Positions 26,013 through 35,498 are shown, counted from the stretch's first letter. The stretch: DNA of 64,000 bases from an uncultured Prevotella sp. (GCA_934219025.1 CAKQDG010000002.1:1-64000); one strand, 5' to 3'. Notes: generated by a model not told the origin, from the sequence alone. Numbers and translations: made by a program.

Positions 26013-28235
26013 ATGCTTATGGACAAGAAGCTTGTATTCACAGAAAAAGAAAAGTTGGAATTTCGTGATGCCGTCAAGGCTTTGCGAAGTGCAAACGGTT
26101 ACTCTTTGACAAAAGATGATGAGATAAACGTATTCAAACATCTCAGAAAAGCTATCGAGGACAAAAAAATACAGCGCGATATTTTTGGATTGAACACAAT
26201 ACTGCTTAGTGTACAGACGGCAGTTATTGCGATAGAAGAAATCGGACTGAAGCGCGACGGAACGATTGCCGTCTTGCTATATTCGTGTGTCGCACAAGGA
26301 GACGAGAATACGTTTGATGAATCGATAATGCAATTTGGCGAAACCGTAACTCGTATTCTAAAGGGATTGGTTCACATACAGGAACTATACAAGAAAAATC
26401 CTGTCATAGAAAGCGAGAACTTCCGTAACTTGTTGCTCTCTTTTGCCGAAGATATGAGAGTGATACTCATCATGATTGCCAACAGAGTGAACTTGATGAG
26501 ACAAATCCGCGACACAGACAATATAGAAGCTAAACACCGTGTCAGCGAGGAAGCAAGCTATCTGTATGCACCACTCGCCCACAAACTCGGACTCTACAAG
26601 TTGAAAAGCGAACTTGAGGATTTGAGTCTGAAATACCTTGAGCACGATGCATATTATATGATAAAAGACAAGCTTAACGAAACAAAAGCGAGTCGCGACA
26701 AATATATAGAACAATTTATTGCCCCAATCAAGAAAAAGCTTGAAGACGAGCACTTGAAGTTTCACATGAAGGGAAGAACCAAAAGCATCCATAGCATTTG
26801 GCAGAAAATGAAAAAACAAAAGTGTGACTTCGAGGGTATCTACGATCTTTTTGCAATAAGGATAATCCTTGACTCTCCGCTTGAACTTGAAAAAGTGCAA
26901 TGCTGGCACGTATTTGCCATAATAACCAATATGTATCAGCCAAACCCTAAAAGGCTGCGCGACTGGCTAAGTGTCCCGAAATCAAACGGATACGAAAGTT
27001 TGCATATAACAGTAAAGGGTCCTGACAACAAATGGGTGGAAGTACAAATCAGAACTGAAAGAATGGACGAGGTGGCAGAACGAGGCTTGGCTGCACACTG
27101 GAGATACAAGGGTATCAAAGGCGACAGCGGCATGGATGAATGGCTGACAAGCATCCGCCGAGCTCTTGAAAACAACGACGACCGACAGGTTATAGATGAT
27201 TTCAAGATGGATTTGTATGAAGACGAGATTTATGTATTCACGCCTAAAGGCGACTTGATGAAATTTCCAAAAGGATCAACAGTTCTCGACTTTGCCTACC
27301 GTATCCATTCAAATGTAGGCAACCACTGTGTCGGAGCAAAAATCAACGGGAAAGTCGTAACTTTCCGCCATATTCTAAAAAGTGGAGACCAAATTGAAGT
27401 ATTGACCTCGGCAAACCAGAAACCGAAACAAGACTGGCTCAACATTGTTAAGACAAGCCGCGGTAAAGCAAAGATAAGACTGGCACTAAAGGAAACACAA
27501 GTAAAAGACGGTCTTTATGCCAAGGAAATGCTGGAGCGCAGAATGAAGAACCGCAAGATTGATATGGACGAAAGCACGATGTCACATCTTGTCAAGAAAC
27601 TCGGCTTCAAGGAAATGAACGACTTCTACAAACAGATTGCCGACGAAACGCTCGACATAAACCATGTCATAGAGAAATATCAGGAGGTTAAAGAACACGA
27701 CAACAACCAGAGCGCCCCACAGCAACCAACAAGAAGCGCCGACGAATACAACTACGAAAATCCGGTGGAGGAACTGACAAACAACGGCAGCGACGTTCTT
27801 GTAATCGACCGCAATCTCAAAGGCATCGACTATCAATTGGCAAAATGTTGCCGACCGATATACGGCGACGATGTATTTGGTTTCGTAACGGTAAACGGAG
27901 GAATAAAGATTCACCGTTGCGACTGTCCCAATGCACCGGAACTACGCAAAAGGTTCGGCTATAGAATAGTGAAGGCAAAATGGAGCGGCAAGGACGGTGC
28001 ACAATATTCCACAACCCTGAAAATTGTCGGCAACGATGACATCGGCATCGTGAACAATATTACGAGCGTTATCTCCAAAGAGGAAAAGATCATGATGAGA
28101 AGCATCAATATCGACAGCCACGACGGATTATTCAGCGGCAATTTGGAGATTAATGTTGAAGACAATACAAAACTCAACCAACTGATAAAGAAATTGCGCA
28201 CAATAAAAGGTGTAAAACAAATTATCAGGTTATAA
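26013..28235 (+). CDS. relA: RelA/SpoT homologue, (p)ppGpp synthetase with degenerate hydrolase domain
   Basis: From the ATG at 26013 the protein has 740 residues (26019 is an equally good start). The order of domains is HD hydrolase, synthetase, TGS and ACT. The synthetase is intact: YDLFAIRII (about residue 276), VPKSNGYESLHITVKGP (about 320), VEVQIRTERMDEVAERGLAA and HWRYKG. TGS starts near 405 (YVFTPKGDLMKFPKGSTVLD). A Cys-rich piece (AKCCRPIYGDD) and an ACT domain end it. The HD domain has lost its metal ligands: the usual LLHDVVEDT is LLYSCVAQGD (about 88-97). It should therefore make but not degrade (p)ppGpp, and a second, bifunctional enzyme is expected elsewhere. Confidence 0.92.
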   Translation: MLMDKKLVFTEKEKLEFRDAVKALRSANGYSLTKDDEINVFKHLRKAIEDKKIQRDIFGLNTILLSVQTAVIAIEEIGLKRDGTIAVLLYSCVAQGDENTFDESIMQFGETVTRILKGLVHIQELYKKNPVIESENFRNLLLSFAEDMRVILIMIANRVNLMRQIRDTDNIEAKHRVSEEASYLYAPLAHKLGLYKLKSELEDLSLKYLEHDAYYMIKDKLNETKASRDKYIEQFIAPIKKKLEDEHLKFHMKGRTKSIHSIWQKMKKQKCDFEGIYDLFAIRIILDSPLELEKVQCWHVFAIITNMYQPNPKRLRDWLSVPKSNGYESLHITVKGPDNKWVEVQIRTERMDEVAERGLAAHWRYKGIKGDSGMDEWLTSIRRALENNDDRQVIDDFKMDLYEDEIYVFTPKGDLMKFPKGSTVLDFAYRIHSNVGNHCVGAKINGKVVTFRHILKSGDQIEVLTSANQKPKQDWLNIVKTSRGKAKIRLALKETQVKDGLYAKEMLERRMKNRKIDMDESTMSHLVKKLGFKEMNDFYKQIADETLDINHVIEKYQEVKEHDNNQSAPQQPTRSADEYNYENPVEELTNNGSDVLVIDRNLKGIDYQLAKCCRPIYGDDVFGFVTVNGGIKIHRCDCPNAPELRKRFGYRIVKAKWSGKDGAQYSTTLKIVGNDDIGIVNNITSVISKEEKIMMRSINIDSHDGLFSGNLEINVEDNTKLNQLIKKLRTIKGVKQIIRL

Positions 28236-28261
28236 AATGTATCGTTTATACAAAAAAATTG

Positions 28262-28269
28262 TAATTTTG
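28262..28269 (+). promoter_or_regulatory. Putative serS promoter (-7 box)
   Basis: TAATTTTG matches TAnnTTTG. The -33 region is only A/T rich. The leader to the serS start at 28376 would be about 100 nt and shows no obvious T-box or other known regulatory RNA. Confidence 0.45.
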
Positions 28270-28375
28270 CAGAATAGTTTTTCATTTGCCGTCCATGTCT
28301 TTGGATTAGCGCAAAATTGAAAATCTCACGTTATGCAGAACAGAACAAAAGAATTAACATTAAATATAAAATAAT

Positions 28376-29665
28376 ATGCTTACACTAAAACTCATCAGTG
28401 AAGAAACTGAACGTGTAATTAAAGGCTTGGAGAAGAAACACTTCGACGGAGCGAAGCAAGCCATTTATGATGTACTTGCACTTGACAAGATGCGTCGTGA
28501 AACTCAACAGAAACTTGACGCACATCTACAGGAAGGGAAAAAGAGAGCAGCTCAAATTGGAGCGTTGATGAAAGATGGCAAAAAAGACGAAGCCAACGCA
28601 ATAAAGGAAAGTGTTGCTGCCTTGAAAGAAGAATCAAAACTCCTTGAACACGAGTTGAACGACATACAGCAAAAACTTACAGAGCTTCTTTGCTCCATCC
28701 CGAACATCCCGAACGATGATGTTCCGGAAGGCAAAGACGCATCAGACAATGTTGTTGTGAAGGAAGGCGGAAAGATGCCAAACCTGCCTGAAGACGCTAT
28801 GTGCCACTGGGATTTGTGCAAGAAATTCAATCTCATTGATTTCGACCTTGGCGTAAAGGTTACGGGAGCAGGATTCCCGTTCTATATCGGCAAGATGGCT
28901 CGTCTGCAGAGAGCTCTCGAAGCATTTTTCCTTGAAGAGGCACGCAAAAGCGGCTACCTTGAAGTACAACCTCCTTACGTAGTAAACGAAGCTTCTGGAT
29001 ACGGCACAGGTCAGCTTCCTGACAAAGAAGGACAGATGTATCATGCAAATCTCGACAATCTGTATCTCATCCCTACAGCCGAAGTTCCGGTGACAAACAT
29101 ATTCCGTGATGTTATCCTCGACGAGAAAGATCTTCCTATCAAGCGCTGCGCATACTCTGCCTGCTTCCGTCGCGAGGCCGGCTCTTACGGAAAAGACGTT
29201 CGCGGTTTGAACCGTCTGCACCAGTTCGACAAAGTAGAGATTGTGCGTATTGACAAGCCTGAACATTCATACGACTCTTTGAAAGAGATGCTCGACCATG
29301 TTGAAGGATTGCTGATTAAATTGGAATTGCCATACCATATTCTTCGCTTATGCGGTGGAGACATGAGTTTCACTTCTTCCATCTGCTACGACTTTGAGGT
29401 GTGGAGTGCAGCCCAGAAGAAATGGCTTGAAGTATCGTCTGTCAGCAACTTTGAAAGCTATCAGGCAAACCGTCTGAAATGCCGTTACCGCAATGCGGCA
29501 ACCAAGAAGACAGAACTTTGCCACACGCTAAACGGTTCAGCATTGGCATTGCCACGCATCGTGGCTGCCATCATCGAGAACAATCAGACTCCAGAGGGCA
29601 TTCGTATACCAAAGGCACTTGTTCCATACTGTGGATTTGAAATGCTTGACAACAATAACTTCTAA
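28376..29665 (+). CDS. serS: Seryl-tRNA synthetase
   Basis: A 429-residue class II aminoacyl-tRNA synthetase, the typical length. Residues 1-110 form the long antiparallel coiled coil that grips the variable arm of tRNA-Ser (rich in Lys, Glu and Ala). The catalytic core has the motif 2 region SACFRREAGSYGKDVRGLNR and the motif 3 region NGSALALPRIVAAIIEN, plus LYLIPTAEVPVTN, which contributes the TAE serine-binding motif. It has its own promoter after relA and ends at a strong hairpin terminator. Confidence 0.97.
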   Translation: MLTLKLISEETERVIKGLEKKHFDGAKQAIYDVLALDKMRRETQQKLDAHLQEGKKRAAQIGALMKDGKKDEANAIKESVAALKEESKLLEHELNDIQQKLTELLCSIPNIPNDDVPEGKDASDNVVVKEGGKMPNLPEDAMCHWDLCKKFNLIDFDLGVKVTGAGFPFYIGKMARLQRALEAFFLEEARKSGYLEVQPPYVVNEASGYGTGQLPDKEGQMYHANLDNLYLIPTAEVPVTNIFRDVILDEKDLPIKRCAYSACFRREAGSYGKDVRGLNRLHQFDKVEIVRIDKPEHSYDSLKEMLDHVEGLLIKLELPYHILRLCGGDMSFTSSICYDFEVWSAAQKKWLEVSSVSNFESYQANRLKCRYRNAATKKTELCHTLNGSALALPRIVAAIIENNQTPEGIRIPKALVPYCGFEMLDNNNF

Positions 29666-29687
29666 ACAAAACATCCACAAACAAAAC

Positions 29688-29735
29688 AAGCCCCAACTTC
29701 TGAACAAAAAAACAGAGTTGGGGCTTATTTTATTT
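29688..29735 (+). terminator. Intrinsic terminator after serS
   Basis: AAGCCCCAACT (29688-29698) pairs perfectly with AGTTGGGGCTT (29716-29726) over 11 bp, followed by a T-rich tract. The convergent GH57 gene ends 13 bp further on and may share it. Confidence 0.88.
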
Positions 29736-29748
29736 TAGTTTCCAAAAA

Positions 29749-31188
29749 TTATTTCTTTACCGCTTCGTCAGCTACATTCTTTTTTGCAGCCACACGCTTA
29801 GTAGTAGTCTTTTTTGTTTCTGCTGTTTTAGCAACAGTTTTCTTCTTTGCGGCCGTCTTCTCGATATGGGCCTTCAGCTTTTCCTCATCCTCCTGAAGTT
29901 TAGCGACCTTAGCCTTCAGTCTAACAATTTCATTATCCTTCATTGCTATTTCATCACCCTGATTCTTTATTGTAGTGAGCAAAGAGTCAAGTTCGTCATT
30001 GTCAATCTCTTCAGGATAAAGCGAATTCACACGATTGATGAAATCTCCCAGGATATTCATGTAATTGGTAAAAGCATCAAACGGCGAACTGTAAATGCCG
30101 CGGTCAAGTCCCACGTTAGACGGTTTTGTTGTCATAAAGCGGAAATTATTGCTTGCCTGCAGATAATCCCAATCCTGATTGATACGCGGATCATTAGCGA
30201 TACGCACACGGTCAGCCACACTGTAAAGCTTGTCGAAAGCCTCGCGCTGCATCGGGTTTCCGAGCCAGCAACTCACGTCACGCTCCTCGTCCACCCAAGA
30301 AAGAGTGTCAGGCACATACAAGTCGCCCACACTCTTCATCTTACCGCAGATTTCCGAAGGAGTAGAAAACGTGATACCCTTCTGCTTGGCACATCTTGGC
30401 AAAGCCTTGATAAATTCAAGAATATTAGAAGACAGAGGCTGAGATATTCCGAGAGCAAGCAGTTCCATAAAGATATTGATAACCTGTTCATTGTCGGGCA
30501 GAGAAGCAATCTTGTTGATATAATTGTCGGCAAACAAAGGATATCCCGACCAGTCACTGTTGTTGAAACGCAAACTGATATCATCACTCAGTTCCACGTC
30601 ACGGAGCAAGAGTTTCAGATTTGGAGCCATACAGCAATTATACACATAATGAGGTGATTTCCATCCCAAAACGTGTTTTGCCCCCTCTGTAAGCATTCCC
30701 TTAAATCCCATCGACGCGGCGATATTTCCTATTTCATCACTGTAGATGAGCGAGGAGTTGCGCAACACTGTAGGTTTCTTGCCGAAATACTCTTCCATCT
30801 TCGCCATTTGTTTCTTCACGTCAGCCTCGAAACATTCCTCGTTGGCAAGCGACGACAAACCATGAGAATACGGTTCGGCAAGGAATTCCACACATCCCGT
30901 GTCATTAAGTTCCTGCAATTTTGCGAGCACCTGCGGAGCATGCATCTCCAGTTGCTCGATGCCAACTCCCGAGAGCGAGAAAGCCACTTTGAAATAATCT
31001 CCGTGCTCCTTTATCATCTCCAGAAACGCATTCAGTGCCGGCATATAAGAGCGTTCAGCGATATCCCCTATACTACGGTCATTTTCATAGTCGTCATAGT
31101 AATAGTGGTCTGTACCAATATCGAAGAAACGGTATCTCTTCAAATGTATAATCTGGTGTATTTCAAAATACAAGCAAATTGTTTTCAT
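29749..31188 (-). CDS. GH57 family alpha-glucan hydrolase with a coiled-coil and basic tail
   Basis: A 479-residue cytoplasmic protein. Residues 1-385 match glycoside hydrolase family 57: ICLYFEIHQIIHLKRYRFFD at the start, FKVAFSLSGVGIEQLE, VEFLAEPYSHGLSSL (containing the region of the catalytic Glu) and ECFEADVKKQMAKMEEYFGK. The family acts on alpha-1,4 and alpha-1,6 glucans. From about residue 405 a coiled coil follows (DEIAMKDNEIVRLKAKVAKL), then a 45-residue tail of Lys, Ala and Thr with histone-like composition. The gene is third in an operon with the glycosyltransferase and debranching enzyme, so it works in glycogen turnover. The tail is unusual. Confidence 0.88.
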   Translation of the reverse strand: MKTICLYFEIHQIIHLKRYRFFDIGTDHYYYDDYENDRSIGDIAERSYMPALNAFLEMIKEHGDYFKVAFSLSGVGIEQLEMHAPQVLAKLQELNDTGCVEFLAEPYSHGLSSLANEECFEADVKKQMAKMEEYFGKKPTVLRNSSLIYSDEIGNIAASMGFKGMLTEGAKHVLGWKSPHYVYNCCMAPNLKLLLRDVELSDDISLRFNNSDWSGYPLFADNYINKIASLPDNEQVINIFMELLALGISQPLSSNILEFIKALPRCAKQKGITFSTPSEICGKMKSVGDLYVPDTLSWVDEERDVSCWLGNPMQREAFDKLYSVADRVRIANDPRINQDWDYLQASNNFRFMTTKPSNVGLDRGIYSSPFDAFTNYMNILGDFINRVNSLYPEEIDNDELDSLLTTIKNQGDEIAMKDNEIVRLKAKVAKLQEDEEKLKAHIEKTAAKKKTVAKTAETKKTTTKRVAAKKNVADEAVKK

Positions 31189-31233
31189 CTTACTTAGATT
31201 TTTTGTTAATTTTCTTTTTTAGCTCTGTAACAC

Positions 31234-32499
31234 TCACTTCGAGAGCACCTGTTCATACAGTCTACGAATTCTCGCTCCCACTTTTTCCCATGTAATCTGG
31301 TCCACCTCTTTTCTGCCCTCTTCCTGAAGATAATGGAAAAGGCTGTCGTTATGGCAGATGGAATATATTGCATCAGCAAGGGCATGAATGTCCCAGTAAT
31401 CCACTTTTATGCAGTTGGTAAGGATTTCTCCACATCCGCTCTGCTTTGAAATGATAGTTGGCGTGCCGCATTGCATAGCCTCGAGCGGCGATATGCCGAA
31501 CGGTTCGCTGACAGACGGCATCACATACACATCCGAATCCTTCAAGCACTCATAAACCTGTTTGCCGCGCATGAAGCCCGGGAAATGAAATCTGTCGGCA
31601 ATGCCTCTTTCAGCAGCAAGATATATCATCTGGTCCATCATGTCTCCGCTGCCTGCCATACAGAAGCGCACGTTCCGTGTGCGGTGGAGCACCATATTGG
31701 CGGCTTCCACAAAATATTCAGGACCTTTCTGCATTGTGATACGTCCGAGAAACGTTACAATTTTCTCTTTATTTGTATGGTCGGGTCTTGGAATATCCTG
31801 CAGTTCCTGACGCAGAGGATACACGGCATTGTGCATTGCGAAACATTTGCGCGGATCCTGGTGATACTGGTTGATAACTGTCTGACGAGTAAGTTCCGAC
31901 ACACACATTATGCAGTCGGCATTGTCCATTCCATCCTTTTCGATAGAATATACCGTAGGGTTCACCTTACCGCGGCTACGGTCAAAATCCGTGGCGTGTA
32001 CATGAATGCACAGAGGTTTTCCGCTTACTCTCTTTGCATGAATACCGGCAGGGAAAGTGAGCCAGTCGTGCGCATGAATTATGTCAAAATCTTCCGTTCG
32101 TGCCACCACTCCGGCAATTATAGAGTAGTTGTTTATCTCGTCATGCAGATTAGACGGATATCCACCGGCAAAATCCATGCAGCCCAAATCATTCACATGC
32201 ATATAATTGAAGTCTGCATACAGATGGTCGCGCAAGCGGTAATAATAATCCGGGTCCATCACATTGCCGATTCTGCTCTTCACATAGTCGTAATCCACAT
32301 TACGCCATGCAATAGGCACACAGTTCATTGCAACAATTCTTGCTGCGGTATGATCCTCGTCACCAAAAGGTTTTGGCAAGCATAACGTTATATCCACGTC
32401 ACCCTGTGCATGCAGTCCCTGGGTAATTCCAAAATTTGCTGTTGCCAGTCCACCATATACATGAGGAGGATACTCCCAGCCAAACATTAAAACTTTCAT
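31234..32499 (-). CDS. Glycosyltransferase, probable glycogen/alpha-glucan synthase (GT4-like)
   Basis: A 421-residue GT-B glycosyltransferase. The N-terminus (MKVLMFGWEYPPHVYGGLAT) resembles that of glycogen synthases and has the GGL glycine loop. The C-terminal domain has FLGRITMQKGPEYFVEAANM and the E-x7-E motif in PSVSEPFGISPLEAMQCGTP. HAHDWLTFPAG is a family hallmark. In Bacteroidetes this gene regularly lies between the debranching enzyme and a GH57 gene, and the trio is taken as the glycogen operon. It is 14 bp after the debranching gene and 45 bp before GH57. The sugar donor (ADP- or UDP-glucose) cannot be read from sequence. Confidence 0.88.
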   Translation of the reverse strand: MKVLMFGWEYPPHVYGGLATANFGITQGLHAQGDVDITLCLPKPFGDEDHTAARIVAMNCVPIAWRNVDYDYVKSRIGNVMDPDYYYRLRDHLYADFNYMHVNDLGCMDFAGGYPSNLHDEINNYSIIAGVVARTEDFDIIHAHDWLTFPAGIHAKRVSGKPLCIHVHATDFDRSRGKVNPTVYSIEKDGMDNADCIMCVSELTRQTVINQYHQDPRKCFAMHNAVYPLRQELQDIPRPDHTNKEKIVTFLGRITMQKGPEYFVEAANMVLHRTRNVRFCMAGSGDMMDQMIYLAAERGIADRFHFPGFMRGKQVYECLKDSDVYVMPSVSEPFGISPLEAMQCGTPTIISKQSGCGEILTNCIKVDYWDIHALADAIYSICHNDSLFHYLQEEGRKEVDQITWEKVGARIRRLYEQVLSK

Positions 32500-32513
32500 A
32501 CTGTTTTCCCTCC

Positions 32514-34463
32514 TTAAATTAAATATGTATATTTTTCAACAAGACTTAAAGTCCTTAGCGTTTCTCCCACGTTCATAGCAAATGATATTGCTCCGCGAGC
32601 CTTAAACGGCGGATTTCCGTCAAACATCTCGGGCAGTGTACCCAGACAGTTTGTCTGCATCTCGTCCTCATACCCCACCATTTGTCTTTCAATGAAGCTC
32701 AGTCGTGTTCTGCGGTATATCTTCAGGCAAGCCTCCATATAGAAACTTCCGAGCCAAGGCCAAGCTGTTCCCTGATGGTAAGCCAAGTCGCGCTGCATCT
32801 GCGAGCCTGCGCATATCGGGTTGTACCCGCCGCTCTTTGGCGACAGCGAGCGCAGTCCCTTCGGCGTGAGCAACTCTCGCGTACAGATGTCAAGAACCCC
32901 TTTGCGCTGCTCTTGTGAAAGTGGCGAATAATCCAGGGCCACAGCGAAAATCATGTTTGGTCTAACGCTCCAGTCCATCATGTTACCATCCACATAATCA
33001 AACAGATAGCCATAATCATTAAGGAAAGTGTTCACGAATGACTTTTTGCACGCATCGGCCATTTTTTCCAGTTCATCAGCCTTCTGCTGATTGCCGTTCA
33101 GCGTCTGCAGTTTTGCGGCATATTCAATGGCATTATACCACAGTGCATTCACCTCTACTATATATCCGCTGCGCGGAACAACGGGTTTGCCGTTTACCGT
33201 AGAGTTCATCCACGTCATCACCTTGCCCTTGCCGTCAACATAGAGCAACTTATTATCGTCCAAACGCAGATACGGATGCTTTCCATCCATGATATAGTTC
33301 AAGGTATCAAACACGAACTTGCCGTATTTCTTCAGGCATTTCTCATCGCCAACCACCTTGTTATACTGCTGTATTGCCCATATTGCCCACAACGGAACAT
33401 CCGGTTGGTCAATCTCTGCAATGTCCACGGTAACGGGCTTGCCTTTCATAAATTCCCGGTATCCCTTTTCGGCTGTTGCCATCACCTTGTCAAAATAATC
33501 CTGCTCGTCGATAGAAAGCGTCAGTCCCGGAAGCGAAACGAACGTGTCTCTTGCGCGGCTCTTGAACCATGGGTAACCTGAAAGCAGATATGTTTCCGAA
33601 CCGTTTTTTGTGTTATGAAACTGATGTGCGGCATTTACAAGGCAATGATAGAAATTGTCGCGAGGTTTTCGGTTTTTCACTTCTTTATCAAACAAAGCCG
33701 ACAACCCGTCGGTCTTTATTTCCGACGTTGAAGCAGAGAACACTATGCTTTCTCCTTTTTGGATATCCATTTCAAAATATCCCGGCACATACAAATCTTC
33801 GTTTGAGTCGTATCCTCTCTCCTGCTCTTTCGGATATTCCAGTCCGCGATACCAGTCGGGATGGAAAACAAATTCGTTTTCCTTGCTAAACTGCATATAC
33901 AGATACGGATACCCCTGATACATCTTTGTGCGTATTCCGTTGTCCACCATCTCGAAATCACGGCTTGCCGTTGCATTCTCGTGTGTAAACTGTCTCACGC
34001 TTCTGAATGCCATAAACGGCCGGAAGCGCAATGTTGTGGCACTGTGTGCATCCACAAGGGTATAGCGCAACAGGATTCTGTCTTCGTAATGCTGGAAAAC
34101 CACTTCTTTTTTCAGTATCACTCCCCCCACGCGGTATATGGTTGTCGGCACGCTGTCGCAGTTGAATTCGCGGATATACTTGTGTCCGTTTGGACTGTAG
34201 TTGTTTCCGCCGTACTTGTGAAGTCCGAGATTAAACTCGGCCCCATGCTGCACCACGGTAACGTCCAGCGAGGAGAGCAACACATGATTGTCTGTGTCCA
34301 ATTCCGGAACCGGAACCACAAGCAGTCCGTGATACTTGCGCGTATTGCAGTCTACAATAGTTGAACATGCGTACGCTCCAGAGCGGTTCGTACGCAGCAA
34401 TTCTCTTGAGAGCGATTCCTCCAGATTGGTCATTAGACTTCTTTCAAATCTAAGATAGCTCAT
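32514..34463 (-). CDS. Glycogen debranching enzyme (amylo-alpha-1,6-glucosidase)
   Basis: A 649-residue protein of the bacterial glycogen debranching family. The N-terminal beta domain has LLRTNRSGAYACSTIVDCNT and TRKYHGLLVVPVPELD. The C-terminal (alpha/alpha)6 domain from about residue 285 has LLSGYPWFKSRARDTFVSLP, VPLWAIWAIQQYNKV, SGYIVEVNALWYNAIEYAAK and YHQGTAWPWLGSFYMEACLK. It removes alpha-1,6 branches of glycogen in the cytoplasm. It is first in its operon, driven by the promoter at 34546-34576, and is divergent from a Crp/Fnr regulator gene. Confidence 0.93.
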   Translation of the reverse strand: MSYLRFERSLMTNLEESLSRELLRTNRSGAYACSTIVDCNTRKYHGLLVVPVPELDTDNHVLLSSLDVTVVQHGAEFNLGLHKYGGNNYSPNGHKYIREFNCDSVPTTIYRVGGVILKKEVVFQHYEDRILLRYTLVDAHSATTLRFRPFMAFRSVRQFTHENATASRDFEMVDNGIRTKMYQGYPYLYMQFSKENEFVFHPDWYRGLEYPKEQERGYDSNEDLYVPGYFEMDIQKGESIVFSASTSEIKTDGLSALFDKEVKNRKPRDNFYHCLVNAAHQFHNTKNGSETYLLSGYPWFKSRARDTFVSLPGLTLSIDEQDYFDKVMATAEKGYREFMKGKPVTVDIAEIDQPDVPLWAIWAIQQYNKVVGDEKCLKKYGKFVFDTLNYIMDGKHPYLRLDDNKLLYVDGKGKVMTWMNSTVNGKPVVPRSGYIVEVNALWYNAIEYAAKLQTLNGNQQKADELEKMADACKKSFVNTFLNDYGYLFDYVDGNMMDWSVRPNMIFAVALDYSPLSQEQRKGVLDICTRELLTPKGLRSLSPKSGGYNPICAGSQMQRDLAYHQGTAWPWLGSFYMEACLKIYRRTRLSFIERQMVGYEDEMQTNCLGTLPEMFDGNPPFKARGAISFAMNVGETLRTLSLVEKYTYLI

Positions 34464-34545
34464 AATATTCTATTAAGGTGTTAATATTTCATATTATAAT
34501 AGCCGCAACAACTGTGTGTTTTCGCTTGACAATCGTTTGGCAGTT

Positions 34546-34576
34546 CAAAAATAACAAAAATTTGTCAGCAGACAAA
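34546..34576 (-). promoter_or_regulatory. Promoter of the glycogen operon
   Basis: On the minus strand TTTG (34573-34576), a 19-bp spacer and TATTTTTG (34546-34553) match the consensus. The leader to the start codon at 34463 is about 75 nt. The 270-bp divergent gap (34464-34732) holds only this promoter and that of the Crp/Fnr gene. Confidence 0.7.
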
Positions 34577-34668
34577 ACTTCTCGATGTTTTTTTTGCCTA
34601 AACATGCAATATTCATGTTTTACAACATAAAAATCAAGTTCCTGAGATGTTTTTAAAAATAAAATTCG

Positions 34669-34676
34669 TAAATTTG
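34669..34676 (+). promoter_or_regulatory. Putative promoter (-7 box) of the Crp/Fnr regulator gene
   Basis: TAAATTTG matches TAnnTTTG and the -33 region is weak (GATG). The leader is about 50 nt. It lies about 90 bp from the divergent glycogen promoter. Confidence 0.5.
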
Positions 34677-34732
34677 CAGACAGATAACAAGGAATAAACT
34701 ACATCAACCCAAAAAGATTGTAACAACACAGA

Positions 34733-35437
34733 ATGACAAGGGATAAAGAATTTACCAATACTGAAGTTGAAGAAATTTTGTTTGATATCTGGAATCCACT
34801 TACTGACGAGCAGAAGAAAGAGATTTCAGATAGTTTGGTTATTGAAACATTCGACAAGAATCAATATATCTACAAGGAAAACGAAATTCCCACCTGCATA
34901 AAATTTCTGATTAGCGGAAAAGTAAAGATTTGCAGAGCGGGAATAAACGGCAGAAACCAGATTCTGCGCACCATCCGCTCTCACGAGGTGTTCAGCTTCA
35001 GGGCGTATTTCGCCAACGACGACTACCTCACGTCTGCCATAGCTTTCGAACATTGCATCATAGCGTCCATCCCAATGCAACTTGTGGTCAAGCTGATGCA
35101 CGAGAACAACCACGTGTGCATGCAACTCATCAAGCAGCTTGCCGTGGAACTTGGAAAATCCGACTGCCGCACTATCAACCTCACACAGAAGCACATCCGC
35201 GGACGTCTTGCCGAATCGCTGCTTATCTTGAAGGATCGCTACGGACTGGAGGAAGACGGCTACACGCTGAGCATTTACCTGAGTCGCGAGGAACTTGCCA
35301 ACATGTCTAACATGACCACGAGCAATGCCATCCGCACGCTTTCGGCTTTTGCCGCGGAAAAGATTATAGCCATCGACGGGCGCAAGATTAAGATTATAAA
35401 TGCTGAAGATTTAAAACATATATCTGAAAACGAATAG
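34733..35437 (+). CDS. Crp/Fnr family transcription regulator
   Basis: A 234-residue regulator. Residues 25-140 form the cyclic-nucleotide-like sensor barrel (QYIYKENEIPTCIKFLISGK, RSHEVFSFRAYFANDDYLT). A helix follows, and then a winged helix-turn-helix at about 160-225 (IRGRLAESLLILKDRYG, LSREELANMSNMTTSNAIR). The arrangement of Cys residues is not that of the Fnr iron-sulphur cluster, so the signal is unknown. It is divergent from the glycogen operon, so control of that operon is a reasonable guess, but Bacteroidetes have many such regulators. Confidence 0.88.
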   Translation: MTRDKEFTNTEVEEILFDIWNPLTDEQKKEISDSLVIETFDKNQYIYKENEIPTCIKFLISGKVKICRAGINGRNQILRTIRSHEVFSFRAYFANDDYLTSAIAFEHCIIASIPMQLVVKLMHENNHVCMQLIKQLAVELGKSDCRTINLTQKHIRGRLAESLLILKDRYGLEEDGYTLSIYLSREELANMSNMTTSNAIRTLSAFAAEKIIAIDGRKIKIINAEDLKHISENE

Positions 35438-35469
35438 GGCGGAGTTTTTACTTCCGCCCTATTTTTTTT
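35434..35469 (+). terminator. Bidirectional terminator after the Crp/Fnr gene
   Basis: ATAGGGCGGA (from 35434) pairs with TCCGCCCTAT (to 35462) over 10 bp, with an eight-base T tract. The stem overlaps the stop codon of the regulator gene. The convergent lipid kinase gene ends at 35499. Confidence 0.85.
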
Positions 35470-35498
35470 ACTATACAGAAAGGATATAGCTTTTCCGG

